This document shows, piece by piece, positions 1-5,697 of a stretch of DNA of 6,763 nt. Within the stretch, counting starts at the first letter, position 1; each line of letters opens with the position of its first letter. The notes under the pieces are model-generated. The model did no database searches. It saw only the letters and a program-made list of their open reading frames with translations, and was not told the DNA's origin. This DNA is from an uncultured Lachnospiraceae bacterium. GTDB lineage: Bacteria; Bacillota_A; Clostridia; Lachnospirales; Lachnospiraceae. The stretch is taken from the NCBI GenBank assembly GCA_902767195.1, contig CACXGS010000406.1, positions 1-6,763 of the forward strand. The letters are read 5' to 3'. The translations under genes and the position numbers were made by a program.

Positions 1-873
1 CTTGTCGTAGGAAGGATGCCAGGTCCTCATATATGGAAGTTCATAGATATGATCCATCTCCTCTGTGGTCAGCGGCAGAGATGGTGGATTCTGTACAATG
101 TATTCCTTTGTCCGGTAGGGCTCTACAAGCCTCTTTCCGGAAATGGAATCGGTATTCTTATATTGTATGTAATAGCTTTTCGCGTATTCTCTCTTTGATT
201 CTGAAATGTCCTGATAGGAAGGCAGCATTTCGTACTCCCCCACCAGGTCTTCCGGTGAGCTGCAGCGGTAGACGGTACCCCGGACATAGGTGATCTCCTT
301 TACAGGCAGCCCGCTGTCAAGGGCTTCGGCGATCTCCAGGATGGAATGTTCTCCCATGCCGTACATAAGTAGATCGGCCCCGGAATCCAGAAGAATGGAT
401 CTCCGGATCCGGTCACTCCAGTAGTCATAATGAGCCAGTCTGCGCAGAGACGCTTCAATTCCACCGATCAGGATGGGGGTCTTCTTATATGTCTTGCGGA
501 TCAGATTGCTGTAGACGACGGTGGCATGGTTGGGACGTCCGGAAAAGCCGCCTCCGGGTGTGTAGGCATCCTGGTGCCTTCTTTTTCTGGAAGCGGTATA
601 ATGATTCACCATGGAGTCCATATTTCCCGCAGAAACAATAAAGGCCAGCCTGGGCTCTCCGCACAGGGTGATGCTTTTATCATCGGTCCAGTCCGGCTGG
701 GCGATAAATGCCACGCGATAGCCCGCATCCTCCAGGAGCCGGGTGATGATGGCCGCTCCAAATGAGGGGTGGTCCACATAGGCATCTCCGCATATATAGA
801 CAAAGTCGGCCTGATCCCAGCCTCTCTGTTTTATTTCATCCTGATTCACAGGCAAAAACTGTCCCGTTCCCAT
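1..873 (-). CDS. ygiQ: YgiQ-family radical SAM protein (UPF0313), C-terminal part cut off by window edge
   Basis: The 291 visible residues match the N-terminal domain of the YgiQ/UPF0313 family of predicted radical SAM enzymes, whose reaction is not established. Family blocks in order are FLPVN (6-10), GWDQADFVYICGDAYVDHPSFG within 18-39, IAQPDW (57-62), SAGNMDSM (81-88), GGIEASLRRLAHYDYWSD (137-154) and ADLLMYGMGE (166-175). The frame is open at the left edge, so the CxxxCxxC iron-sulfur motif and the C-terminal domain lie outside; full-length relatives run to roughly 600-740 residues. I chose the ATG at 873 because AAAGGAG (880-886) lies six bases before it. An in-frame ATG at 891 precedes that site and lies almost on the predicted transcription start. 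The gene follows the methyltransferase gene by 82 bases and has its own predicted promoter. Family assignment is firm; function is unknown. Confidence 0.93.
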   Translation of the reverse strand, partial: MGTGQFLPVNQDEIKQRGWDQADFVYICGDAYVDHPSFGAAIITRLLEDAGYRVAFIAQPDWTDDKSITLCGEPRLAFIVSAGNMDSMVNHYTASRKRRHQDAYTPGGGFSGRPNHATVVYSNLIRKTYKKTPILIGGIEASLRRLAHYDYWSDRIRRSILLDSGADLLMYGMGEHSILEIAEALDSGLPVKEITYVRGTVYRCSSPEDLVGEYEMLPSYQDISESKREYAKSYYIQYKNTDSISGKRLVEPYRTKEYIVQNPPSLPLTTEEMDHIYELPYMRTWHPSYDK

Positions 874-900
874 CTTGCTCTCCTTTATCATATAGTCCTG

Positions 901-929
901 AGTATATCATCCGACAGGAACCGGCGCAA
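901..929 (-). promoter_or_regulatory. Predicted extended -10 promoter for the YgiQ gene
   Basis: Read on the minus strand, TTGCGC (929-924) is followed by a 17-base spacer and TATACT (906-901). The TG of an extended -10 (TGATATACT, 909-901) is present. The -35 box matches only three of six consensus positions, so the extended -10 would carry the activity. The implied start near 894 gives a leader of about 20 bases that contains the ribosome binding site before the ATG at 873. Read-through from the upstream methyltransferase gene is also possible, as I see no terminator in the gap. Confidence 0.5.
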
Positions 930-955
930 CGCATTCTTACGGCAGAGTTTTATAC

Positions 956-2437
956 TCACTGCAGTCTCCAGCCCGGCTGGATTTTATTCTTCAGTAATCC
1001 GCGGGATGCTTTTCCCCAGCCCAGGGGATAATTTTCCAGACAGACCAGGGCCCATCCTTCCATCCCATCCACCGGAATGGTCTCCCCTTTCAGGTATTTT
1101 ATCGCCCTCGGATCATCGATTCCCAGAGAGACCACCCGGGGATATTCACCGGGCTTAAGAGCCATGGCCAGGGCCTGGGATGGCTCAAACCGCTTTTTCT
1201 TTTTCTCTCCCAGATAAAGTCCCGAACGAATGACCCGAAGTCCTCTCATGGAAGGAAAATCCTCAGGAAGAAGATACAGTCTTCCATCAATCTCCTCGAT
1301 CCTGCTTCCATCAGGAAACATCCGCTTCAGATTACAGTCTTTCAGGAAAATCTGTTCCGGACTCTCAGATCCTTTATCAGTACTTCTGCCGGATTTTTTA
1401 CGGTTTCCTTTCCCGGATACAGTCCCTGCTGCCTTCTCCAGAGCCTCTTCTTTTTTTCTCATCAGAGCCAGGAACTGTCCTTCTCCGGAAACACGGTGGA
1501 ACCAGAAACGGAGACAACCTTTTAATTCCCCGGCAATCTTCTCATCGGGACTTCCGGATTCGTCGCTGATCCATTCCGGATGTCCCCGGTCGATTCCGGC
1601 AATCTCATGGCCGCCCATCAGAGGGACCATCTCCAGATCCGGATATTTTTTCAAAAGATCATAAACCACCTGCTCATCTTCCTCCGGAGAATAAGTGCAG
1701 GTGGAGTAGAGCAGATATCCGCCGGGCTTCAGGAGTTCTGCCGCACATTCTGTAATCTGCTTCTGTATGCTCTGGTAGCGTTCCACTTCTGATTCTGTCC
1801 ACTGAGATCCCATGGCAGGCTCTTTTCGAAACATACCTTCGCCGGAGCAGGGGGCATCCACCAGCACCTTGTCAAATGTCCCGGCCAGGCGGTTCCTGAG
1901 TCTCTCCGGTGTCTCACAGGAGACGATCATGTTGTGGACACCGGCCATCTCCAGATTCTTAAGCAGGGCCTGGCATCTGGAAGCACTGACATCATTGGCC
2001 AGCAGCAATCCCCTGCCCTGAAGTTTCCCGGCAAGGGCTGTACTTTTCCCCCCGGGTGCAGCGCAGAGATCCAGAACCCGGTCTCCGGGCTCTGCCGGGA
2101 GAAAGGCTGCCGGAGCCATAGCGCTGGGCTCCTGAAGATAATATAAGCCGGCGTGATAGAAGGCCTCCTTGGACAGCCTTCTTTTTCCGTGATAGTAAAA
2201 CCCTTCCGGACACCAGGGGACCGGTTCGAAGAGAGGGCTGCTTTCCTCAGGCTTTCCGCCCTCATTTTCCCCCTCCCGCAAAATAAACCGGCGGATCAAA
2301 TCCGCCGGTTCTGTTTTCAACCGATTCACCCGGAGTGTCTGTCCATATTCTTTCTGATATCCGGCCAGATAGTCCGGATATTCTGTTCCGAGAAGCTTAC
2401 GCAGCTGCTTAAGATATTCCTCCGGTAAATGATTCAT
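956..2437 (-). CDS. rsmF: RsmF/YebU-type (NOP2/Sun family) rRNA cytosine-C5 methyltransferase
   Basis: This 493-residue cytoplasmic enzyme should transfer a methyl group from S-adenosylmethionine to C5 of a cytosine in rRNA. The SAM-binding loop is DLCAAPGGKST (123-133). The two family cysteines are present: motif IV DAPCSGEG (Cys197, product release) and motif VI STCTYSPEEDE (Cys247, the attacking nucleophile). The catalytic-domain end block RFWFHRVSGEGQF (310-322) has Phe where relatives usually have Pro. A basic, low-complexity linker (about 328-360) leads to a C-terminal PUA-like RNA-binding domain ending in the typical LGWGK...G.LKN block (472-484). The start follows GGAGG (2446-2442) with a short four-base spacer, 13 bases after the relQ stop, so the two are probably co-transcribed. 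The target base cannot be read from sequence: E. coli RsmF acts on 16S rRNA C1407, and the Enterococcus relative EfmM on a nearby cytosine. The symbol denotes family only. A terminator-like hairpin lies within codons 43-53. Confidence 0.93.
   Translation of the reverse strand: MNHLPEEYLKQLRKLLGTEYPDYLAGYQKEYGQTLRVNRLKTEPADLIRRFILREGENEGGKPEESSPLFEPVPWCPEGFYYHGKRRLSKEAFYHAGLYYLQEPSAMAPAAFLPAEPGDRVLDLCAAPGGKSTALAGKLQGRGLLLANDVSASRCQALLKNLEMAGVHNMIVSCETPERLRNRLAGTFDKVLVDAPCSGEGMFRKEPAMGSQWTESEVERYQSIQKQITECAAELLKPGGYLLYSTCTYSPEEDEQVVYDLLKKYPDLEMVPLMGGHEIAGIDRGHPEWISDESGSPDEKIAGELKGCLRFWFHRVSGEGQFLALMRKKEEALEKAAGTVSGKGNRKKSGRSTDKGSESPEQIFLKDCNLKRMFPDGSRIEEIDGRLYLLPEDFPSMRGLRVIRSGLYLGEKKKKRFEPSQALAMALKPGEYPRVVSLGIDDPRAIKYLKGETIPVDGMEGWALVCLENYPLGWGKASRGLLKNKIQPGWRLQ
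2279..2310 (-). terminator. Terminator-like hairpin inside the methyltransferase reading frame
   Basis: On the minus strand, AACCGGCGGAT (2310-2300) and ATCCGCCGGTT (2296-2286) form a perfect 11-base-pair inverted repeat with a three-base TTG loop. It is followed by TTTATTTTG (2287-2279, sharing two bases with the stem). A G+C-rich stem with a tight loop and a U-rich tail is the shape of an intrinsic terminator. It lies in codons 43-53, about 130-160 bases after the ATG and on the coding strand. It could act as a conditional, translation-sensitive attenuator, or be a codon coincidence. Structure is seen directly; activity is inferred. Confidence 0.4.
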
Positions 2438-2450
2438 ATTTCCTCCGGTC

Positions 2451-3254
2451 TTATGACAGGCTCTGGGCCCGATAGCCTTCTGATATAATGTCCAGCTGTC
2501 TTGCGAAATGCTGAAGCTGGGTCAGGTCATCCAGTACGTACACTTTGTAAAACTCATCCTGGATCTTGGTCACTTCTTTCTGGTTGGCGACCTTGTAAAG
2601 GTTCTGGATATTGTTGAGAATGTCTTTGACCAGATTCTCCTTGAAACGATGGGAGTTCTGAGCATCCATGATCTCATCTCTGACATCAGACATCTCTCTG
2701 TCCAGTTCAATAATAGCGTTCGATGCGTCCATCAGCTTGTTCTTGATGTGTTCCGGAATATTCTCCTTATACTTGTACTGAAGAGAATGCTCCAGGGTTG
2801 CCCAAAAATCCATGGCCATGGTTCGGATCTGGATCTCTGCATTGATCATCTTAGGACCTTTTATGGTATTCACTGGATAGACAATGATCATGTGATAACT
2901 GCGATATCCACTGTCCTTCATGTGCCTGACATAATCCTTCTCATACTTGACGCTCATGTCATTGCGATTCTTGATTAGATTGACAACCCGGTCTATATCC
3001 TCCACGAACTGACATGTAATACGGATCCCCGCAATATCTTCCATCTTCTCCTCAATGTCATTCATGGAAATATTCTTTTTCTGCATCTTGTCCAGAATAC
3101 TGACAATGCTCTTAACTCTTCCGTCTACAAATTCAATTGGTGAATACTGGCCCCGATTGCGATGTTCCTCAATCAGATGGTGGAACTTCACAGTCAGTTC
3201 ATCTACCGCAAGCTGATATGGATCTAACATCTCTCTCCAAAGCTGTATCTCCAT
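2451..3254 (-). CDS. relQ: RelQ/YjbM-type small alarmone synthetase (GTP pyrophosphokinase family)
   Basis: This 267-residue cytoplasmic enzyme should transfer pyrophosphate from ATP to GDP or GTP, making (p)ppGpp in the stringent response. It closely resembles Bacillus subtilis RelQ (YjbM/SasB): SPIEFVDGRVKSIVSILDK (38-56), DIAGIRITCQFVEDI (73-87), GYRSYH (116-121), EIQIRTMAMDFWATLEHSLQ within 140-159, and YKENIPEHIK (162-171). Asp73 and the Glu140 of EIQIRT match acidic residues needed for synthesis in RelQ. There is no hydrolase, TGS or ACT domain, so it is not a long Rel. It exceeds the 211-residue B. subtilis protein by about 55 residues, a predicted helical tail (about 205-267); I recall clostridial members of similar length. 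The start follows GGAGG (3266-3262), with an in-frame stop at 3272-3270. Its own promoter and the 13-base gap to the next gene suggest a relQ-methyltransferase unit. In the B. subtilis and staphylococcal type, neighbours are instead NAD kinase and a pseudouridine synthase. Confidence 0.95.
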   Translation of the reverse strand: MEIQLWREMLDPYQLAVDELTVKFHHLIEEHRNRGQYSPIEFVDGRVKSIVSILDKMQKKNISMNDIEEKMEDIAGIRITCQFVEDIDRVVNLIKNRNDMSVKYEKDYVRHMKDSGYRSYHMIIVYPVNTIKGPKMINAEIQIRTMAMDFWATLEHSLQYKYKENIPEHIKNKLMDASNAIIELDREMSDVRDEIMDAQNSHRFKENLVKDILNNIQNLYKVANQKEVTKIQDEFYKVYVLDDLTQLQHFARQLDIISEGYRAQSLS

Positions 3255-3277
3255 ATAACCACCTCCGTGTTAGACTA

Positions 3278-3286
3278 ATTATATCA
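3278..3286 (-). promoter_or_regulatory. Predicted extended -10 promoter for relQ
   Basis: The minus strand reads TGATATAAT (3286-3278): a perfect TATAAT with the TG of an extended -10. The region upstream is very A+T-rich. A -35 is weak: TAGTTA, at a 16-base spacer, matches three of six positions. The start would fall near 3271, giving a short leader of about 17 bases that holds the GGAGG ribosome binding site. The whole 76-base gap after the ribonuclease gene (3255-3330) contains this promoter and no hairpin terminator that I can see, so read-through from upstream is possible. Confidence 0.6.
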
Positions 3287-3330
3287 TAATTATAAAAAAT
3301 AACTATTGAGAATCTATTAAAAAAAGATTG

Positions 3331-3789
3331 TTATGACTTTTGTAAGAACTCTTCTGCCGCTGCCACAGCCAGCTGATCGCAGCGCTCATTCTCCGGATGC
3401 CCCGCGTGTCCCTTCACCCAGTGCCAGGTCACTTCATGGGGATCGGCGGCTTTCAGCAGCCGCTGCCAGAGATCTATATTCTTAACCGGCTCCTTTTTGC
3501 TGTTCTTCCAGCCCCTTTTCTGCCAGCCATCCACCCAGTTGTCATTAAAGGCCTTTACCAGGTACTGGGAATCGGAATAAAGGTCCACCTGACAGGGTCG
3601 GATCAGCTTTTCCAGTCCCACGATGGCAGCCATCAGTTCCATCCGGTTGTTGGTGGTGGAGGGGTAGCCTTCCGAGTACTCTCTCCTGTGAAGAGTTCCC
3701 TCAGGATCCCGGTACAGAAGGACGGTCCCGTAGCCACCCGGTCCCGGATTACCCCGGGAGGAGCCGTCGGTATATATGGTCACTCTCAT
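3331..3789 (-). CDS. rnhA: Ribonuclease HI
   Basis: This 152-residue cytoplasmic enzyme cuts the RNA strand of RNA:DNA hybrids, removing R-loops and primer remnants. The metal-binding carboxylates of RNase HI are all present: Asp8 in [17 protein letters not shown] (5-21), Glu51 in [11 protein letters not shown] (45-55), Asp73 in YSDSQY (71-76) and Asp137 in NERCDQLA (134-141). The mobile-loop histidine is His127 in [11 protein letters not shown]. The basic substrate-binding handle is present at [20 protein letters not shown] (85-104), as in the E. coli enzyme. Length matches the E. coli type (155 residues), with no N-terminal hybrid-binding domain. The start follows AGGAG (3803-3799) with an eight-base spacer, 18 bases after the aminopeptidase stop. 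That TAG (3810-3808) lies in frame with the ribonuclease ATG, so no longer start is possible. It probably shares a transcript with the aminopeptidase. Confidence 0.97.
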   Translation of the reverse strand: MRVTIYTDGSSRGNPGPGGYGTVLLYRDPEGTLHRREYSEGYPSTTNNRMELMAAIVGLEKLIRPCQVDLYSDSQYLVKAFNDNWVDGWQKRGWKNSKKEPVKNIDLWQRLLKAADPHEVTWHWVKGHAGHPENERCDQLAVAAAEEFLQKS

Positions 3790-3807
3790 CGTATTATCTC
3801 CTGTTTC

Positions 3808-5085
3808 CTATTCTACAAAAAATGCTGTCACCATCTGGAAAAGACTCTCATAGTCCTCCGCGCACATGAGCTCCCGGGCAGAATGCATGGAAAGCATGGG
3901 CACGCCGATATCACATCCCATAATGGAGAGCTGTCCACCCACGATCGGACCAATGGTGGTTCCTCCCCGGATTGTATTCCGGTCATTGATCTCCTGGAGA
4001 GGAATGTCATATTTCTCGGACAGTCCTTTAAGTATCGCCTGCATCTTGCAGTCGGAGGCATATTTCTGGGATCCGTTCACTTTCATGACCAGCCCCTGTC
4101 CCAGGTAGGCCCTGGTCGTGGGATCACACCGGTCCGGATAATTGGGATGGGCCGCATGGGCACCGTCCAGTGACAGATAATAACTGTCAGCAAGGGATGC
4201 TCTGACGGCTTCCTTTGACAAATGTCCCGCAGAGTAGATCTGGTCAATCACATTGGCAAAGAGGACGGAATTCGCCCCGGATTTACTCCGGCTTCCCACT
4301 TCCTCATGATTGAAAAGGGCGATCATATGGATATCATCATTGTTTCTCTCCCCCTCCACAATCGCTTCCAGAAGGGCAGCAACGGAAACCAGATTGTCAA
4401 GCCTTGGGCTGGAGATCAGCTCCTGGTCGATTCCGCAGGTCAGGGGCTTGTCATAATTGTAGAGATTCAGATCATAGCTGAGTATCTCGGAGGCATCCAC
4501 CCCCAGCTCATCCGCCAGATAATGAAGAAAACTCTCCTCGTTCCAGCGGATTCCGGCCAGCCCGGTTACCGGCATCAGTTCTTTCTGACGGTCAATCTTC
4601 CATCCATCGTTCATTCCCCGGTCCATATGAATGGCAAGACCCGGAATAACGGCCACCGGCTGCAGACTGTCAAACAGGACCATCCGGGGCTCAAAGGCAG
4701 ATTCCCCCCGCAAAGCCACCTGGCCGGACAGGCCAAGAGGGCGGTCAAACCAGGTATGATCCATCATTCCCCCGTATATGCCCACATTCAGAAGGGAGCA
4801 TCCCATGCTCTTAAAATCCGGCTTTCCTTTTATCTTGAATCCCGGCTGGTCCACATGGGCAAGGCCGATTCTTAGAGGCATCCGGCCTTCTCTTCGGTCA
4901 CCCGCCGTAAATGCAAAAAGAACATCGGGAAATGGTGCCATATAATAACGCCCCGTCCTGCGGTCTTTCAGATCTGTATCCGGTCCGAACTCCGCAAATC
5001 CGTGATCCTCCAGATAATCCCTGGCAAATGCAACCACCTTGGCCGGGGAAGTTCCCTGCTCAAGACAATCCAGTAAAAAGTTCAT
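3808..5085 (-). CDS. apeB: M18 family zinc aminopeptidase
   Basis: This 425-residue protein belongs to the M18 (aspartyl aminopeptidase) metallopeptidases, which release N-terminal residues from peptides in the cytoplasm using two metal ions. All expected metal and catalytic positions can be found: His77 in AHVDQPGFKIK (76-86), Asp230 in SPRLDN (226-231), Glu261 (general base) and Glu262 in NHEEVGS (259-265), Asp307 in SLDGAHAAHPNYP (305-317), and His401 in LSMHSARE (398-405). The YGG..DHTWFDR.LGLSG block (104-121) and the GGTTIGPI block (374-381) are also family hallmarks. The first metal motif reads HVDQP where many relatives have HTDSP. Length is normal for bacterial M18, and no signal peptide is visible. 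The start is bounded by an in-frame TAG at 5094-5092. Ribonuclease HI follows after 18 bases, and the gene diverges from the DUF5721-like gene. Substrate preference (acidic residues in eukaryotic relatives) cannot be read here. Confidence 0.96.
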   Translation of the reverse strand: MNFLLDCLEQGTSPAKVVAFARDYLEDHGFAEFGPDTDLKDRRTGRYYMAPFPDVLFAFTAGDRREGRMPLRIGLAHVDQPGFKIKGKPDFKSMGCSLLNVGIYGGMMDHTWFDRPLGLSGQVALRGESAFEPRMVLFDSLQPVAVIPGLAIHMDRGMNDGWKIDRQKELMPVTGLAGIRWNEESFLHYLADELGVDASEILSYDLNLYNYDKPLTCGIDQELISSPRLDNLVSVAALLEAIVEGERNNDDIHMIALFNHEEVGSRSKSGANSVLFANVIDQIYSAGHLSKEAVRASLADSYYLSLDGAHAAHPNYPDRCDPTTRAYLGQGLVMKVNGSQKYASDCKMQAILKGLSEKYDIPLQEINDRNTIRGGTTIGPIVGGQLSIMGCDIGVPMLSMHSARELMCAEDYESLFQMVTAFFVE

Positions 5086-5104
5086 TTTCCTCTATTTCCT
5101 CCTT
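5086..5104 (-). promoter_or_regulatory. Double ribosome binding site before the aminopeptidase
   Basis: The minus strand carries two purine-rich sites: a strong AAGGAGG (5104-5098), 12 bases before the ATG, and a weaker GAGG (5092-5089), only three bases before it. Neither has ideal spacing. The stronger one overlaps the end of the 14-base palindrome at 5101-5114, so an RNA hairpin there could pair with part of it. An in-frame TAG between the two sites rules out a longer protein. Confidence 0.55.
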
Positions 5105-5114
5105 ATCGATAAGG
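5101..5114. repeat. Perfect 14-base palindrome in the divergent promoter region
   Basis: CCTTATCGATAAGG is its own reverse complement. It sits between the divergent aminopeptidase and DUF5721-like genes. In aminopeptidase mRNA it could form a five-pair stem (CCUUA/UAAGG) with a UCGA loop that hides the first bases of the ribosome binding site. As DNA it could be a dimer-binding operator. No known regulator site is recognised. Confidence 0.55.
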
Positions 5115-5128
5115 TATCTGACCCTTTC

Positions 5129-5157
5129 TTTTCAAAAAGCTGTTCCTGTGGTATGAT
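5129..5157 (+). promoter_or_regulatory. Predicted promoter for the DUF5721-like gene
   Basis: TTTTCA (5129-5134, four of six consensus bases), a 17-base spacer and TATGAT (5152-5157, five of six) form a promoter. A TG one base upstream makes an extended -10, TGGTATGAT (5149-5157). Transcription would start near 5164, leaving a leader of about 27 bases with GAGG (5181-5184) six bases before the ATG. A partly symmetric sequence (5153-5168) overlaps the -10 box. Confidence 0.55.
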
Positions 5158-5168
5158 TCTCATTGAGA
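5158..5168. repeat. Short inverted repeat at the -10/start region
   Basis: TCTCA (5158-5162), a central T and TGAGA (5164-5168) form an inverted repeat just after the predicted -10 box of the DUF5721-like gene. On the minus strand the wider stretch AATGAGAATCAT (5164-5153) agrees with 11 of 12 bases of the core of the classical Fur box, but the outer flanks do not match. It is well placed to be an operator; its regulator is unknown. Confidence 0.3.
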
Positions 5169-5190
5169 TTATTTTAAAGAGAGGTGCTCC

Positions 5191-5667
5191 ATGTTATCCC
5201 TACAGATATCCGATATCAGACAGTTCATGACCAGCCTGCTGTCTCTTGAGACTTTTGACCATTTCCTTCTGGTGGAAGCCACGGTAAAAATGTCCGTCAC
5301 CCACCGGATCGACGGCCGGATCAACAAAGAATTCTATGAGAGCGATCCGGCACCGGAACAGGATTACATTTCCTGGGGAAATGTCAGGGACTATGTATTC
5401 TCCGTGATTCGGGGAAAACAGCTCCCTCTGTCCATGAAAATCATCCTGGCTCTTCCGCAGCCTACCATCCGGGCACTTCTCACCCAGAACGGTCTCTCCG
5501 AAAGAATAAGGGATATAGAAGGAATGTATCTCAACATCCTCTATACCCCTGCGAATCTTGTTCTTACCACCGGCATCTCTGATAAAGGCTTCTCCTTAGA
5601 CCGGCTTGCTGACTCTATTCTGGAAGAATCCGTCAGAGGATTCCTCCGGAAGCACGAACTGGCCTGA
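5191..5667 (+). CDS. DUF5721-like protein of unknown function
   Basis: This 158-residue soluble protein has no recognised catalytic motif, signal peptide or membrane segment. From memory it resembles DUF5721, a small uncharacterised family seen mainly in Lachnospiraceae. Blocks that look family-like are FDHFLLVEA (22-30), HRIDGRINKEFY (38-49), a tryptophan at 62, IRGKQLPLSMKIIL (73-86) and LNILYTPANLVLTTG (114-128). The alternating hydrophobic pattern at 114-137 suggests beta strands, and the end (about 136-155) is probably helical. The start is set by GAGG (5181-5184), six bases before the ATG. It is the only plus-strand gene here: divergent from the aminopeptidase, and convergent with the S41 peptidase, whose stop is three bases away. 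Codon use looks like that of its neighbours, so there is no sign of recent transfer. That it is a real gene is well supported by its promoter, ribosome binding site and codon-like composition; the family name is moderately sure, and no function is proposed. Confidence 0.85.
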   Translation: MLSLQISDIRQFMTSLLSLETFDHFLLVEATVKMSVTHRIDGRINKEFYESDPAPEQDYISWGNVRDYVFSVIRGKQLPLSMKIILALPQPTIRALLTQNGLSERIRDIEGMYLNILYTPANLVLTTGISDKGFSLDRLADSILEESVRGFLRKHELA

Positions 5668-5697
5668 TCCCTATTTAAACAGGGATATGGCTTTCTT
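5661..5697 (+). terminator. Possible terminator for the DUF5721-like gene
   Basis: ATCCCT (5667-5672) pairs with AGGGAT (5681-5686) across an eight-base loop. GCC (5662-5664) can add three pairs with GGC (5689-5691) beyond a two-by-two internal mismatch. The plus strand continues TTTCTT (5692-5697), a modest U-rich tail. On the minus strand no T run follows, so it would serve only the plus-strand gene. The structure overlaps the ends of both convergent genes. The stem is weaker than in a textbook terminator. Confidence 0.4.

Noticed and set aside
889..891. Upstream in-frame ATG for the YgiQ gene.
   Set aside because: It precedes the AAAGGAG ribosome binding site and falls almost on the predicted transcription start; 873 fits better.
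2810..2821. CCATGGCCATGG palindrome.
   Set aside because: It is explained by the codons for Met-Ala-Met-Asp in the conserved core of RelQ.
2508..2978. Plus-strand open frame (156 codons) opposite relQ, and several others opposite the methyltransferase.
   Set aside because: They mirror the codon pattern of the real genes on the other strand and have no recognisable start signals.
3255..3330. Search for a terminator between ribonuclease HI and relQ.
   Set aside because: The T runs are not preceded by a stable inverted repeat; AATAG occurs as a direct repeat, not a stem.
3397..4173. Long open frame on the plus strand (258 codons) opposite ribonuclease HI and the aminopeptidase; a similar one lies at 4222-4875.
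   Set aside because: Both lie antisense to genes with complete catalytic motifs. Their translations show no family motifs, and no ribosome binding site or promoter was noticed.
5106..5135. Possible minus-strand promoter for the aminopeptidase: TTGAAA, 18 bases, TATCGA.
   Set aside because: The -10 matches only three of six bases, and the start would fall within the ribosome binding site; too weak to list as a feature.
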